A DNA stretch of 20,939 bases from Bacteroidales bacterium (lineage in GTDB: Bacteria; Bacteroidota; Bacteroidia; Bacteroidales; WCHB1-69), in the NCBI GenBank assembly GCA_012838875.1, contig DUOL01000194.1:1-20939 (forward strand), in the 5' to 3' direction. The notes beneath the pieces were generated by a model. The model was not told where the DNA came from, searched no databases, and saw nothing but the letters and a program-made list of their open reading frames with translations. How positions within the stretch are numbered: the stretch's first letter is position 1; each line of letters starts with the position of its first letter. A program made the translations under genes and the position numbers. Below are positions 7,358-15,128 of the stretch, in pieces.

Positions 7358-7361
7358 TTTT

Positions 7362-7367
7362 ACCTCT
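7362..7367 (-). promoter_or_regulatory. Shine-Dalgarno sequence deciding the ATPase start
   Basis: AGAGGT on the minus strand, four bases before the ATG at 7357. SD sequences are rare in this window, so it is informative both for the start choice and as a regulatory oddity. Confidence 0.7.
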
Positions 7368-7384
7368 ATTTTGTAAACAGGTTG

Positions 7385-7392
7385 CAAATTTA
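7385..7392 (-). promoter_or_regulatory. -7 promoter box of the ATPase/RloB operon
   Basis: TAAATTTG on the minus strand, an exact TAnnTTTG match, 27 bases before the chosen ATG. A TTTTTG lies about 15 bases further upstream, somewhat close for a -33 element. The cassette therefore seems to have its own promoter downstream of recG. Confidence 0.5.
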
Positions 7393-7433
7393 ACAATAAA
7401 AACAATACAAAAAGATGATTTTTTATTAAAAAA

Positions 7434-7448
7434 TGTAATTTGATTACA
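7434..7448. promoter_or_regulatory. Short palindrome upstream of the ATPase/RloB operon
   Basis: TGTAAT-TTG-ATTACA, perfect 6-base arms with a 3-base centre, about 40 bases upstream of the operon's -7 box and downstream of recG. It could be a repressor site for the defence-like cassette. Function is unproven and it may be chance in AT-rich DNA. Confidence 0.3.
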
Positions 7449-7504
7449 AAATCGACTAATTAAAATTAATAATATAACATCTCTGTCTCAAAACACAACC
7501 CGAA

Positions 7505-9613
7505 TTAACTAATCATTCCGTAATAGACGTACTCTTTGAGCATTTGGTCTAAAAATTTCTTTATGGGTAGGTTTTGGGGTTGTGAGAGTTCGGGGTCGGT
7601 TTGTAGCAACTCTTGGGCAAGTCTACGGGTGTAAGAGACTATTTTTTCATCTTTTACTAAGTCAGCGATTTTGAAATCGAGCATGCCGCTTTGGCGGGTT
7701 CCCTGAATGTCGCCCGGACCTCGAAGGCGAAGGTCAATATTGGCAATCTCGAAACCGTCATTGGTGTTTACCATTGCCGATAGGCGTTGTTTGCTTTCAG
7801 TCGTTAGTTTATTTCCTGACATAAGAATACAGTATGACTGTTCTCCTCCCCTCCCCACTCGTCCACGCAACTGATGTAACTGCGAAAGTCCAAAACGCTC
7901 CGCATTTTCAACAAGCATTACCGTTGCATTCGGAACATCAATTCCAACTTCTATCACCGTAGTGGACAACATTATACAGGTTTCCCCTTTAACAAAACGC
8001 TGCATTTCGTACTCTTTTTCATCGACTTTCATCTTTCCATGTACCATGCTTATAGCGTATTCGGGCAAAGGAAATTCAAGTGCCATAGCGTCATAACCTG
8101 CCATCAGGTCAAGTAAATCCATCTTTTCCGACTCCTTAATGAGCGGATAGACAACGAAAACTTGTCTCCCTTCGGCAATTTGATTTCGCATAAAATCGAG
8201 TACGCGAAGTCGGTCTCTATCGTAAAAATGGCGTGTAATTATCGGTTTTCGTCCTTTGGGCAAGGCATTAATAACCGAAATATCCAAATCTCCATATAAA
8301 GTCATAGCGAGAGTGCGTGGTATTGGGGTGGCGGTCATCACTAAAATATGCGGCGGTATACTATTTTTCCTCCATAGTTTAGCTCGTTGCTCAACTCCGA
8401 AACGGTGTTGCTCGTCAATAACCACTAAGCCAAGATTGTTAAAAACGACTTCGTCTTCAATCAGGGCATGCGTTCCGATTAATATATCAATTTCACCGTT
8501 TTTCAATTTTTCCAGAAGCACCCTACGCTTCGCAATTCGTGTAGAGCCCGATAAAAACTCTACCGTTAAGGGCATATCTTTTAAAAACTTTCTAATACTT
8601 TCATAATGTTGTAAAGCTAAGATTTCGGTAGGAGCCATTAAACAGGTTTGTAAATCATTATCTAAAGCCAACAACATAACAAATAGCGCCGTTATCGTTT
8701 TTCCGCTCCCCACATCTCCTTGCAAAAGTCTATTCATCTGCCTACCGCTACCCATATCCGCACGAATCTCTTTGATTACCCTTTTTTGAGCATTAGTCAA
8801 TTCAAAAGGTAAATAGTTGTGATAAAACGTATTAAAATAATCACCTACTTTAGAAATTAGGTGCCCTTTTACTCTTTGAGTCGTAACTAATTTCAATTTT
8901 AAGAGTCGTAACTGGGTAAAAAACAGTTCATCAAACTTGAGCCTTAGCAACGCTCTATTCAGCATTTCAAGATTTTCGGGAAAATGAATGGTTACCAGAG
9001 CTTGTTTCATAGTTAAGAAGTTGTTTTTTTGGAGCATTTCCTGTGAAAGTGTTTCTTGCACAACATCTACAACTTGCGGTATGAGTTGAAGCTGAAGTTT
9101 AGCTATGGCTTTGGAGTCCATTCCCGATTTCTTAGCTTTATCGGAACTATTATATAATGGGTAGAACTTGAGTGGAAAGGGAGACTCCGACTGTGTTTTA
9201 GGGTCTATCAATTCCGGGTGAGTAATATTCCATTTATGGTTAAAAAGAGTCGGTCGTCCGAAGACAATAAACTCTCTTTTTTCTGCGAGAAGTTGTTCTA
9301 TCCACCTAATTCCATTAAACCAAACCAATTCGATAACCCCCGATTTATCTTCAAACAGGGCGACCAATCTTTTAGCTCGTTGTTGTCCTACCACTTCATA
9401 ACGGACTACTCGTCCGTAGAACTGCATATAAGCTCCTTCTGTTTGAATCTCTTTTATTTGATAAATTTTTGATTTATCAACATAACGATACGGGTAATAA
9501 TGGAGCAAGTCATCATACGTTTCGATAGAAAACTCCTTTTTCAAAACGGCGGCTCGTTTAGGACCGACACCCTTTAAAAATTCTATTGGAGTCATCAACA
9601 AATTGACCTGCAT
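7505..9613 (-). CDS. recG: ATP-dependent DNA helicase RecG
   Basis: 702-residue RecG, which remodels stalled replication forks and branch-migrates Holliday junctions. The N-terminal wedge region starts with TPIEFLKGVGPKRA and carries the OB fold (AYMQFYGRVVRYEVVG, about 61-100). The helicase core has motif I GDVGSGKT (299-306), the APTEILALQ block, motif II DEQHR (400-404), TATPIPRTLAM (427-437) and motif VI QLRGRVGRG. Length is normal for the family. The ATG at 9613 is chosen because homologues carry a few residues before TPIEFL; a second ATG six codons in is possible. A good promoter precedes it (9641-9672). The frame is intact. It is not clearly related in function to the defence cassette downstream, which appears to have its own promoter. 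Confidence 0.97.
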   Translation of the reverse strand: MQVNLLMTPIEFLKGVGPKRAAVLKKEFSIETYDDLLHYYPYRYVDKSKIYQIKEIQTEGAYMQFYGRVVRYEVVGQQRAKRLVALFEDKSGVIELVWFNGIRWIEQLLAEKREFIVFGRPTLFNHKWNITHPELIDPKTQSESPFPLKFYPLYNSSDKAKKSGMDSKAIAKLQLQLIPQVVDVVQETLSQEMLQKNNFLTMKQALVTIHFPENLEMLNRALLRLKFDELFFTQLRLLKLKLVTTQRVKGHLISKVGDYFNTFYHNYLPFELTNAQKRVIKEIRADMGSGRQMNRLLQGDVGSGKTITALFVMLLALDNDLQTCLMAPTEILALQHYESIRKFLKDMPLTVEFLSGSTRIAKRRVLLEKLKNGEIDILIGTHALIEDEVVFNNLGLVVIDEQHRFGVEQRAKLWRKNSIPPHILVMTATPIPRTLAMTLYGDLDISVINALPKGRKPIITRHFYDRDRLRVLDFMRNQIAEGRQVFVVYPLIKESEKMDLLDLMAGYDAMALEFPLPEYAISMVHGKMKVDEKEYEMQRFVKGETCIMLSTTVIEVGIDVPNATVMLVENAERFGLSQLHQLRGRVGRGGEQSYCILMSGNKLTTESKQRLSAMVNTNDGFEIANIDLRLRGPGDIQGTRQSGMLDFKIADLVKDEKIVSYTRRLAQELLQTDPELSQPQNLPIKKFLDQMLKEYVYYGMIS

Positions 9614-9640
9614 ATAGTTATTATTTTAATGAAGCAATTA

Positions 9641-9672
9641 CAAAAATACAAAATAATTAATAGGGAAGTCAA
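9641..9672 (-). promoter_or_regulatory. Promoter of recG
   Basis: On the minus strand: TTGAC at 9672-9668, a 19-base spacer, then TATTTTTG at 9648-9641. This is one of the best promoters in the window. The expected start of transcription is about 20 bases before the recG ATG. Confidence 0.7.
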
Positions 9673-9719
9673 GCCTTTTGGGGATAAAATAGTGTTTAAG
9701 GATTAATTTTTGCTTTAAA

Positions 9720-9884
9720 GGCTGCGTGAGGGCGCAGCCGGAAAGCCCGTAAAGTAGCAGGCTTTAGGGGGGTAAGGAGCAAAAAAGCGAGCTTGTAAGC
9801 TCTTTTTGCGACTATACCCCCTAAGCCTGCTACTGCGGACTTGCAGGCGAAGACCGACCCCGAGCGTAGCGAGGGGGCACGCCC
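9720..9884 (-). repeat. GC-rich structured interspersed repeat, copy 2 (inverted relative to copy 1)
   Basis: 165-base element that aligns end to end with copy 1 when reversed. The GGGCGTGCCC end (9884-9854) matches at 30 of 31 bases. The central hairpin (9779-9809) is identical over 31 bases, and the motifs CAAGTCCGC and CGGGCTTTCC and the TCACGCA end are shared. Between these blocks the sequence differs from copy 1, yet it still pairs: GTAGCAGG (9754-9761) through GGGGGGTA (to 9774) is complementary to 9815-9833 with two single-base bulges. The terminal GGCTGCG (9720-9726) pairs with CGCAGCC (9733-9739). Conserved structure with changed sequence argues for selection on the fold or for a copying mechanism that preserves palindromes. 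Confidence 0.85.
9779..9809. terminator. Central hairpin of repeat copy 2, possible insulator/terminator
   Basis: The same hairpin as in copy 1 (GAGCTT/AAGCTC stem flanked by A- and T-runs), identical over 31 bases in reverse orientation. It lies between the recG and rpsL promoters, so it does not terminate either gene as placed. If it does terminate, it would block upstream transcripts in either direction. Confidence 0.4.
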
Positions 9885-9918
9885 AAAAGAAAAAAAAGAA
9901 AAAAATATTTTAAAAGAC

Positions 9919-9949
9919 TATGATTCAATGAAAAAATTTTGTATTTTTG
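9919..9949 (+). promoter_or_regulatory. Promoter of the rpsL-rpsG-fusA-rpsJ operon
   Basis: TATTTTTG at 9942-9949 is an exact -7 match; TATG at 9919-9922 is a 3-of-4 match to the -33 TTTG, with a 19-base spacer. It leaves a leader of about 50 bases before rpsL. Confidence 0.65.
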
Positions 9950-10008
9950 CACTCCTAAAAAATTAGGTTAATATTGATATTAAAAATTAAAATTTATAAA
10001 AAGAAAGT

Positions 10009-10389
10009 ATGCCGACAATACAACAGTTAGTTAGAAAAGGAAGAAAGAAAATCACTTCGCAAAGTAAATCAAAAGCATTGGATGCATGTCCTCAGAAACG
10101 TGGTGTTTGTTTAAGAGTTTATACGACAACTCCTAAAAAACCTAATTCTGCGATGCGTAAAGTAGCCAGAGTTCGTATTACGAATGGGAAAGAGGTTAAT
10201 GCTTATATTCCGGGCGAAGGTCATAATTTGCAGGAGCACTCTATTGTATTAGTACGTGGCGGTCGTGTTAAGGACCTTCCCGGTGTACGTTATCATATTG
10301 TTCGTGGGGCTTTAGACTCTGCGGGAGTTGACGGGAGAATACAAGGCAGAAGTAAATATGGTTCTAAACGACCGAAGAAAAAATCTTAA
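10009..10389 (+). CDS. rpsL: 30S ribosomal protein S12
   Basis: 126-residue decoding-centre protein of the small subunit. It carries the near-invariant segments ACPQKRGVCLRVYTTTPKKP, NSAMRKVARVR, YIPGEGHNLQEHS and RGGRVKDLPGVRYHIVRG. The lysines at which streptomycin resistance usually arises (TPKKPNS, 43-44, and RVKDLP, 87) are wild type, so no resistance substitution is visible. The aspartate methylthiolated by RimO in many bacteria (D88) is present. It is the first gene of a four-gene operon and is preceded by recG and a repeat, not by rpoC as in the usual Bacteroidota arrangement. The ATG has no SD, only an A-rich leader. Confidence 0.99.
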   Translation: MPTIQQLVRKGRKKITSQSKSKALDACPQKRGVCLRVYTTTPKKPNSAMRKVARVRITNGKEVNAYIPGEGHNLQEHSIVLVRGGRVKDLPGVRYHIVRGALDSAGVDGRIQGRSKYGSKRPKKKS

Positions 10390-10471
10390 TATAGTTAATC
10401 TTTTTATTTGATTATATTATATAATAAGTAGAAAAAGTAGATGGAACACTAAAATGGGTGTCTCGATAGTA

Positions 10472-10486
10472 AATAAATAATTTATT
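10472..10486. promoter_or_regulatory. Short inverted repeat in the rpsL-rpsG spacer
   Basis: AATAAAT-A-ATTTATT, perfect 7-base arms ending 14 bases before the rpsG ATG, within a 111-base spacer. In E. coli the rpsL-rpsG spacer is where S7 binds to repress translation. This spacer is of similar length, but I see no sequence likeness and the repeat is pure A/T, so regulation is only a suggestion. Confidence 0.2.
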
Positions 10487-10500
10487 GAAGTTACAAGATT

Positions 10501-10968
10501 ATGAGAAAATCAAAACCAAAAAAAAGAATTGTCCTTCCAGACCCGAAGTTTAATGACGTGATGGTTGCAAAATTTGTAAATAACATCATGTTGAACGGTA
10601 AAAAAGCTATTGCTTTTCAAATTTTTTACGATGCCATAGATATCGTTGAGGAGAAAACGAAAGAGAATGGTCTTGAAGTTTGGAAACAGGCATTGGCTAA
10701 TGTAACCCCTTCGCTGGAAGTTAAAAGTCGCCGTATTGGAGGTGCAACATTTCAAATACCAACCGAATTACGTCCTGAACGGAAACAATCTGTCGGGATG
10801 AAAAACTTGATAAGTTTTGCCCGTAAGCGTCATGAGAAGACCATGGCTGCAAAATTAGCGGCAGAAATTATTGCTGCTCATAAGGAAGAGGGTGGTGCTT
10901 TCAAACGTAAAGAGGATACGCACAGAATGGCAGAAGCTAACAAAGCCTTTGCTCATTTTAGATTTTAA
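10501..10968 (+). CDS. rpsG: 30S ribosomal protein S7
   Basis: 155-residue primary 16S rRNA-binding protein of the 30S head. Recognisable segments: KFNDVMVAKFVNNIMLNGKK, the central VKSRRIGGATFQIPTELRPE (the beta-hairpin and decoding-site region) and KEDTHRMAEANKAFAHFRF at the C terminus. Length matches other Bacteroidota S7 proteins. It lies 111 bases after rpsL and 40 before fusA, in the same operon. S7 is the translational repressor of the str operon in E. coli; whether it does so here is unknown. Confidence 0.98.
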   Translation: MRKSKPKKRIVLPDPKFNDVMVAKFVNNIMLNGKKAIAFQIFYDAIDIVEEKTKENGLEVWKQALANVTPSLEVKSRRIGGATFQIPTELRPERKQSVGMKNLISFARKRHEKTMAAKLAAEIIAAHKEEGGAFKRKEDTHRMAEANKAFAHFRF

Positions 10969-10996
10969 TCTAAAATTAAGTCTTTAAGTATGGTAG

Positions 10997-11003
10997 AAAG
11001 GAG
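10997..11003 (+). promoter_or_regulatory. Strong Shine-Dalgarno sequence of fusA
   Basis: AAAGGAG, five bases before the ATG at 11009. It overlaps a possible GTG start at 11003, which is therefore rejected. An 8-codon open frame (ATG at 10990, stop at 11014-11016) straddles the SD and the fusA start. Good SDs are rare in this window. Confidence 0.7.
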
Positions 11004-11008
11004 TGTTC

Positions 11009-13105
11009 ATGTCTGAAGAGTTATTAAAAATCCGAAACATCGGAATTATGGCTCATATTGATGCTGGCAAGACAACTACTACGGAGAGAATACTTTTTTA
11101 TACGGGAAAAAATTATAAAATCGGTGAAGTTGACGAGGGTACGGCGACCATGGATTGGATGGTTCTTGAACAGGAACGAGGCATTACCATCTCCAGCGCC
11201 GTAACGACTGTTCCTTGGAAATATCATTCCGACGAATATAAAATCAATATCATTGACACCCCGGGTCATGTTGACTTTACTGTTGAAGTAGAGCGTTCAC
11301 TTAAGATATTAGACGGTGCGGTTGCTATTTTCTGTGCTGTCGGTGGAGTAGAACCTCAATCGGAAACGGTTTGGCGTCAAGCTAATAAATATCATGTTCC
11401 CCGAATCTGTTACGTAAATAAAATGGATAGAACGGGAGCTAACTTCTATTCCGTTCTGACGCAAATAGAAGAGAAACTGAAAATTAGTCCTTTAGCACTA
11501 CAATTACCTATTGGCGTGGAAGATAATTTTGTAGGTGTTGTCGATTTAATTGAGCTTAAAGCATACGAATGGAATGATGAGGATCAAGGAGTAACTTTTT
11601 TTGAAATTCCTATTCCCGATGATATGCAGGAGAGTGTTGCCGAATATAGACAAATGCTTATTGAAAAACTGGCAGAGTTTGATGAACCTCTGATGATTAA
11701 GTATTTTGATGCTCCCGAAACCATTACGAGTGAGGAGCTTATTTCTATTATTCGTCAAGCTACGTTGTTACAAAAAATAACTCCCGTGCTGTGCGGTTCA
11801 TCGTATAAAAATAGAGGAGTTCAACCTCTCATTGATGCGGTTGTAAGATATCTCCCGTCCCCTCTTGACATGCCTCCGGTTGCGGGCATTAATCCACGTA
11901 CTGAAAAAGAAGAGTTGCGACATGCTAATGAAAAGGAGCCTTTTTCCGCTTTAGCTTTTAAAATTGCCACGGATCCCTATGTAGGGAAACTCACTTTTAT
12001 TAAAATTTACTCAGGAGTTCTTAAATTAGGTGAAAACATTTATAATGTCTCAACGGGTAAAAGAGAGCGGGTAGCTAAAATTTTCCAGATGCATTCCAAT
12101 AAGCAATTGGCATTAGAGCAGGCTTCGGCGGGCAATATTGTGGCTTTGGTCGGAATGAAAGATATCCACACCGGCGATACGTTGGCAGACGAAAAGAGAC
12201 CTATTCTGCTGGAATCCATTGATTTTCCGGAACCGGTTATCCAAATCGCCATTGAACCTAAGACGAAAGATGATGAAGATAAACTGATGAGTGCCTTGAA
12301 CAAATTAGCGGAAGAAGACCCAACATTTGTTGTAAAAACGGACGCAGAATCGGGGCAAACCCTTATTAGCGGCATGGGCGAGCTTCATCTTGAAGTTTTA
12401 CTTGACCGCTTAAAGAGAGAGTTTAACGTGGCATGTAATCATGGAAAGCCGCGTGTAACGTACAAAGAACTTTTCACCCAAACAGCTACACACACTGAAA
12501 CCTATAAACGTCAGACCGGCGGGCGTGGCTCGTACGCTGAAATTGAATTCACGATTGAACCTGCACCGAAGAATGAAAAAGGATTGAAATTTTCTAATAA
12601 AATTGCCGGTGGAACTATTCCGAAAGAGTATATTCCTGCTATTGAGAAGGGATTTTCCATGGCAATGGTTAACGGTAAATACGGTTTCCCTGTAGAAAGC
12701 GCTCATATTACACTCTTAGATGGGAAAAGTCATAGTGTCGACTCCGACTCGTTAGCTTTTGAAATTTGTGCTAAAATCGGCTTTAGAGAGGTTGTCAGAA
12801 AAATGGATTCTATCATTTTGGAACCCATTATGTCGGTTGAAATTTATACCCCTGATGAATATATCGGAAATATCACTTCCGATTTGAATAAACGTAGAGC
12901 GGTTTTAAATGAGATTGAAGCTAAAATAGGCTTTCAAATCTTACACGCACACGTCCCCTTAGCTGAAATGTTCGGCTATATTACTTCACTTCGTTCTATC
13001 TCTTCCGGACGGGCAAATTATAACATGGAATTTCTTAAATATGCACCCGTTCCATCAGATATACAAACCTATATACTTAATGTCGGACGATATGCACTTT
13101 TATAA
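11009..13105 (+). CDS. fusA: Translation elongation factor G
   Basis: 698-residue GTPase that drives translocation of tRNA and mRNA on the ribosome and, with RRF, recycles it. The G domain is complete: AHIDAGKTTTTERI (P loop), RGITI (switch I), DTPGHVDF (switch II) and NKMD. Domains II-V follow, with MGELHLEVLLDRL in domain III and the SLRSISSGRANYNMEF region in domain V. It lies within the rpsL operon and is flanked by rpsG and rpsJ; tuf, which follows fusA in many bacteria, is absent, as usual in Bacteroidota. The start is the ATG at 11009, five bases after AAAGGAG, and not the GTG inside that SD. Confidence 0.98.
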   Translation: MSEELLKIRNIGIMAHIDAGKTTTTERILFYTGKNYKIGEVDEGTATMDWMVLEQERGITISSAVTTVPWKYHSDEYKINIIDTPGHVDFTVEVERSLKILDGAVAIFCAVGGVEPQSETVWRQANKYHVPRICYVNKMDRTGANFYSVLTQIEEKLKISPLALQLPIGVEDNFVGVVDLIELKAYEWNDEDQGVTFFEIPIPDDMQESVAEYRQMLIEKLAEFDEPLMIKYFDAPETITSEELISIIRQATLLQKITPVLCGSSYKNRGVQPLIDAVVRYLPSPLDMPPVAGINPRTEKEELRHANEKEPFSALAFKIATDPYVGKLTFIKIYSGVLKLGENIYNVSTGKRERVAKIFQMHSNKQLALEQASAGNIVALVGMKDIHTGDTLADEKRPILLESIDFPEPVIQIAIEPKTKDDEDKLMSALNKLAEEDPTFVVKTDAESGQTLISGMGELHLEVLLDRLKREFNVACNHGKPRVTYKELFTQTATHTETYKRQTGGRGSYAEIEFTIEPAPKNEKGLKFSNKIAGGTIPKEYIPAIEKGFSMAMVNGKYGFPVESAHITLLDGKSHSVDSDSLAFEICAKIGFREVVRKMDSIILEPIMSVEIYTPDEYIGNITSDLNKRRAVLNEIEAKIGFQILHAHVPLAEMFGYITSLRSISSGRANYNMEFLKYAPVPSDIQTYILNVGRYALL

Positions 13106-13141
13106 TAAATACAATTTTTAGAATATTAAAATAATAGAAAC

Positions 13142-13456
13142 GTGAGTCAAAGAATTAGAATTAAATTAAAATCATTCGACCATAATTTGGTTGACAAATC
13201 AGCAGAAAAGATTGTAAAAACAGTTAATGCTGTGAAAGATGACAAAGTAGTTTTAGTGGGTCCCATTCCACTTCCTACGCACAAAAAGATTTTCACCGTA
13301 AATCGTGCCACTTTTGTTAACAAAAAGGCAAGAGAACAATTTGAACTCTCAACCTACAAAAGATTGCTTGATATTTACGGAACGACATCTAAAACCATTG
13401 CTGCCTTAATGAAACTTGAATTACCAAGTGGCGTTGATGTTGAAATTAAAGTGTGA
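13142..13456 (+). CDS. rpsJ: 30S ribosomal protein S10
   Basis: 104-residue S10, a 30S head protein that in other bacteria also partners NusB in antitermination. Signatures: SQRIRIKLKSFDHNLVD, VGPIPLPTHKKIFTVNR, KKAREQFELSTYKRLLDI and LPSGVDVEIKV. The start is GTG, 36 bases after fusA and without an SD. Compared with the 101-residue form I know from Bacteroides, it has about three extra residues around VKDDKVVLVG, before the PIPLPTH loop. The operon stops here: the next gene is convergent after 24 bases, and rplC and the rest of the usual S10 operon are not present. Confidence 0.98.
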   Translation: MSQRIRIKLKSFDHNLVDKSAEKIVKTVNAVKDDKVVLVGPIPLPTHKKIFTVNRATFVNKKAREQFELSTYKRLLDIYGTTSKTIAALMKLELPSGVDVEIKV

Positions 13457-13480
13457 TTCTAGTAGGAAGCATGGTTTAAC

Positions 13481-14722
13481 TTACTTTTTTAGCGTCAACC
13501 GATGGGTTATTTTCCGCGTAGGTAACCAAGAGGCTAAAAAACTAATTGTTACTACCGTGAGTAAAACAAAGAGAAAGTCAATTCCTGACATTTGTACGGG
13601 ATAATGACTTATTATATAATTACTTGTTTCGTTGCCTAATTTTACAATGTGAAATTGTTGTTGTAAAAAGCATAAAATAAAGCCGATAACCATTCCTAAT
13701 AATCCCCCGACAATAGAAATAAACAATCCTTCTAACAAAAAGATGTGGCGGATTAGTTTATTGGAAGCGCCTAAGAACTTAAGTATTGCGACATCTTCTT
13801 TTTTCTCAATAATTAACATGCCAAGCGAACCGACAATATTGAATGTAGCAAGAAAAAGTATAAACGTAAGTATCGAAAAGATAACCAATTTCTCATTTTT
13901 TATTGTTTTAAACAGCAACTCTTCTTGTTCAAATTTATTCTGAACGGAGTATTGGGAACCGAGTATATTTTCAATTTTTTGCTTTGCTACTTTTAGCTCT
14001 TTTGAACTGTTTAATTTAATTTCGATAGAGGTAATCTCGTCATTATAACTCATTAGCTGTCGGGCAAAAGAGATGGGACAAAAAATATACTCTTTGTCGT
14101 ATTGTGTATAAGAGGCAAAAACCCCCAGTGGAGCTAAATAGAGGGTAGTAAAAGCCTCGGTCGGATTTGCAAAATTCTTTTTAAGTCGCCGCGGATAGTA
14201 GCACTTTAAAAATTCGGGACTATTCAAATTAATTTGCAATATGGCTGCTAACTCTGCTCCTAAAACCGCCTCGTCAAATTCTGAATTATTATTAAATTTA
14301 AACGCCCCGTCAATCAGCAATGTATCTATTTGATTTACAGAAATATAACTTTGATTACAACCTTTGAGGCGTGCCAATACTTGTCTTTCTCCGTAGGAAA
14401 GTAACAGCATACCTTCAACGACTACATCGACCGATTGCACTTCTTTTAACGATTCTAATTGAAGTAATAATGTAGAATCAATAGTGAAAACTTTTCCCTC
14501 TTTTATGGTTACTTTTAAATCCGGATTGAAGCTATTGATACTTTTCGTAACCAAATCTTCCATGCCATTGAATACGGAGAGAATAATGATTAACGCCGCA
14601 GTACTTATCATTATTCCGAGCATTGAGATAACAGAAATAATGTTGACCATATTATGCCTCTTCTTCGATCGGAAGTAGCGAAAGGCAACAAATGAAGCTA
14701 TTTTCAAATGGCTCTTTTTCAA
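13481..14722 (-). CDS. LolC/LolE-type lipoprotein-releasing permease (FtsX/MacB family)
   Basis: 413-residue inner-membrane permease. In the LolCDE system such proteins extract outer-membrane lipoproteins from the inner membrane with the ATPase LolD, which is not in this window. TM1 lies at about 28-50 (NIISVISMLGIMISTAALII), followed by a ~225-residue periplasmic domain, then three TM segments at about 279-304, 326-354 and 382-400. The FtsX-like signature VAILKFLGASNKLIRHIFLLEG (309-330) is present. The start is uncertain: TTG at 14722, four bases after the rbfA stop, or TTG at 14707 (codon 6), which has AAAGAG upstream and fits the family's N terminus. No ATG lies close enough. rbfA followed by this permease is a common Bacteroidota pair. 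MacB-type efflux is a less likely alternative. Confidence 0.88.
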   Translation of the reverse strand: MKKSHLKIASFVAFRYFRSKKRHNMVNIISVISMLGIMISTAALIIILSVFNGMEDLVTKSINSFNPDLKVTIKEGKVFTIDSTLLLQLESLKEVQSVDVVVEGMLLLSYGERQVLARLKGCNQSYISVNQIDTLLIDGAFKFNNNSEFDEAVLGAELAAILQINLNSPEFLKCYYPRRLKKNFANPTEAFTTLYLAPLGVFASYTQYDKEYIFCPISFARQLMSYNDEITSIEIKLNSSKELKVAKQKIENILGSQYSVQNKFEQEELLFKTIKNEKLVIFSILTFILFLATFNIVGSLGMLIIEKKEDVAILKFLGASNKLIRHIFLLEGLFISIVGGLLGMVIGFILCFLQQQFHIVKLGNETSNYIISHYPVQMSGIDFLFVLLTVVTISFLASWLPTRKITHRLTLKK

Positions 14723-14726
14723 ACGA

Positions 14727-15062
14727 CTATGACTTCAATAGATTCTCAATATTTTCAATATAATCAAGCGAATCGTCAATATAGAACTCCAATTCCGGGA
14801 TTATTCGCAATTGATTTTTGACTCTTTGTCCTAATTCATAGCGAATTTCTCTACTATTACTTCTTATTGCTTTTATCACTTGTTGTTTATCCGTTGCATT
14901 AAAAACGCTTATGTAAACACGTGCGATAGAAAAATCTCTCGTAACTGAGACTTTCATAACCGTTAGCATGGCATTATACACATTAAGCTCTTTTTGAATC
15001 AGTATGTCTGCTAACTCTTTTTGAATAAGTTTCGCAATTTTTTGTTGTCTTGTTGTTTCCAT
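14727..15062 (-). CDS. rbfA: Ribosome-binding factor A
   Basis: 111-residue KH-fold factor that binds immature 30S subunits and helps 16S rRNA 5'-end maturation. The start METTRQQKIAKLIQKELADIL and the VTRDFSIARVYISVF strand-turn match the family, and RIIPELEFYIDDSLDYIENIENLL is the characteristic C-terminal half. Its stop lies four bases from the first possible start of the permease gene, so the two are probably co-transcribed. A TATCTTTG box lies 17 bases before the ATG; no SD is seen. Confidence 0.95.
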   Translation of the reverse strand: METTRQQKIAKLIQKELADILIQKELNVYNAMLTVMKVSVTRDFSIARVYISVFNATDKQQVIKAIRSNSREIRYELGQRVKNQLRIIPELEFYIDDSLDYIENIENLLKS

Positions 15063-15079
15063 AGAATATTTTTTTTACA

Positions 15080-15087
15080 CAAAGATA
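15080..15087 (-). promoter_or_regulatory. -7 promoter box of rbfA
   Basis: TATCTTTG on the minus strand, an exact TAnnTTTG match, 17 bases before the rbfA start, in the 66-base gap after the phosphopantetheinyl transferase gene. No clear -33 element is visible. Confidence 0.55.
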
Positions 15088-15128
15088 ATAAAAATTAGGG
15101 AATGATAGGAAGTAGAGTGAATATTTAT

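Larger units (their letters stand above)
9614..10008. other. Divergent intergenic region between recG and rpsL
   Basis: 395 bases without a gene. In order it holds the recG promoter (9641-9672, minus), an AT-rich spacer, repeat copy 2 (9720-9884), an A-rich stretch, the rpsL promoter (about 9919-9949, plus) and a leader of about 50 bases before the rpsL ATG. The repeat therefore sits between two divergent promoters, not at gene ends. Confidence 0.8.

Noticed and set aside
10390..10500. rpsL-rpsG spacer considered as an S7-binding regulatory RNA
   Set aside because: Its length is similar to the E. coli site but no matching sequence or GC-containing stem is visible, so only the short A/T inverted repeat is listed at low confidence.
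13416..13604. 62-codon open frame overlapping the end of rpsJ and the permease gene
   Set aside because: It spans the convergent junction in another frame, overlapping two well-supported genes, and has no recognisable features.
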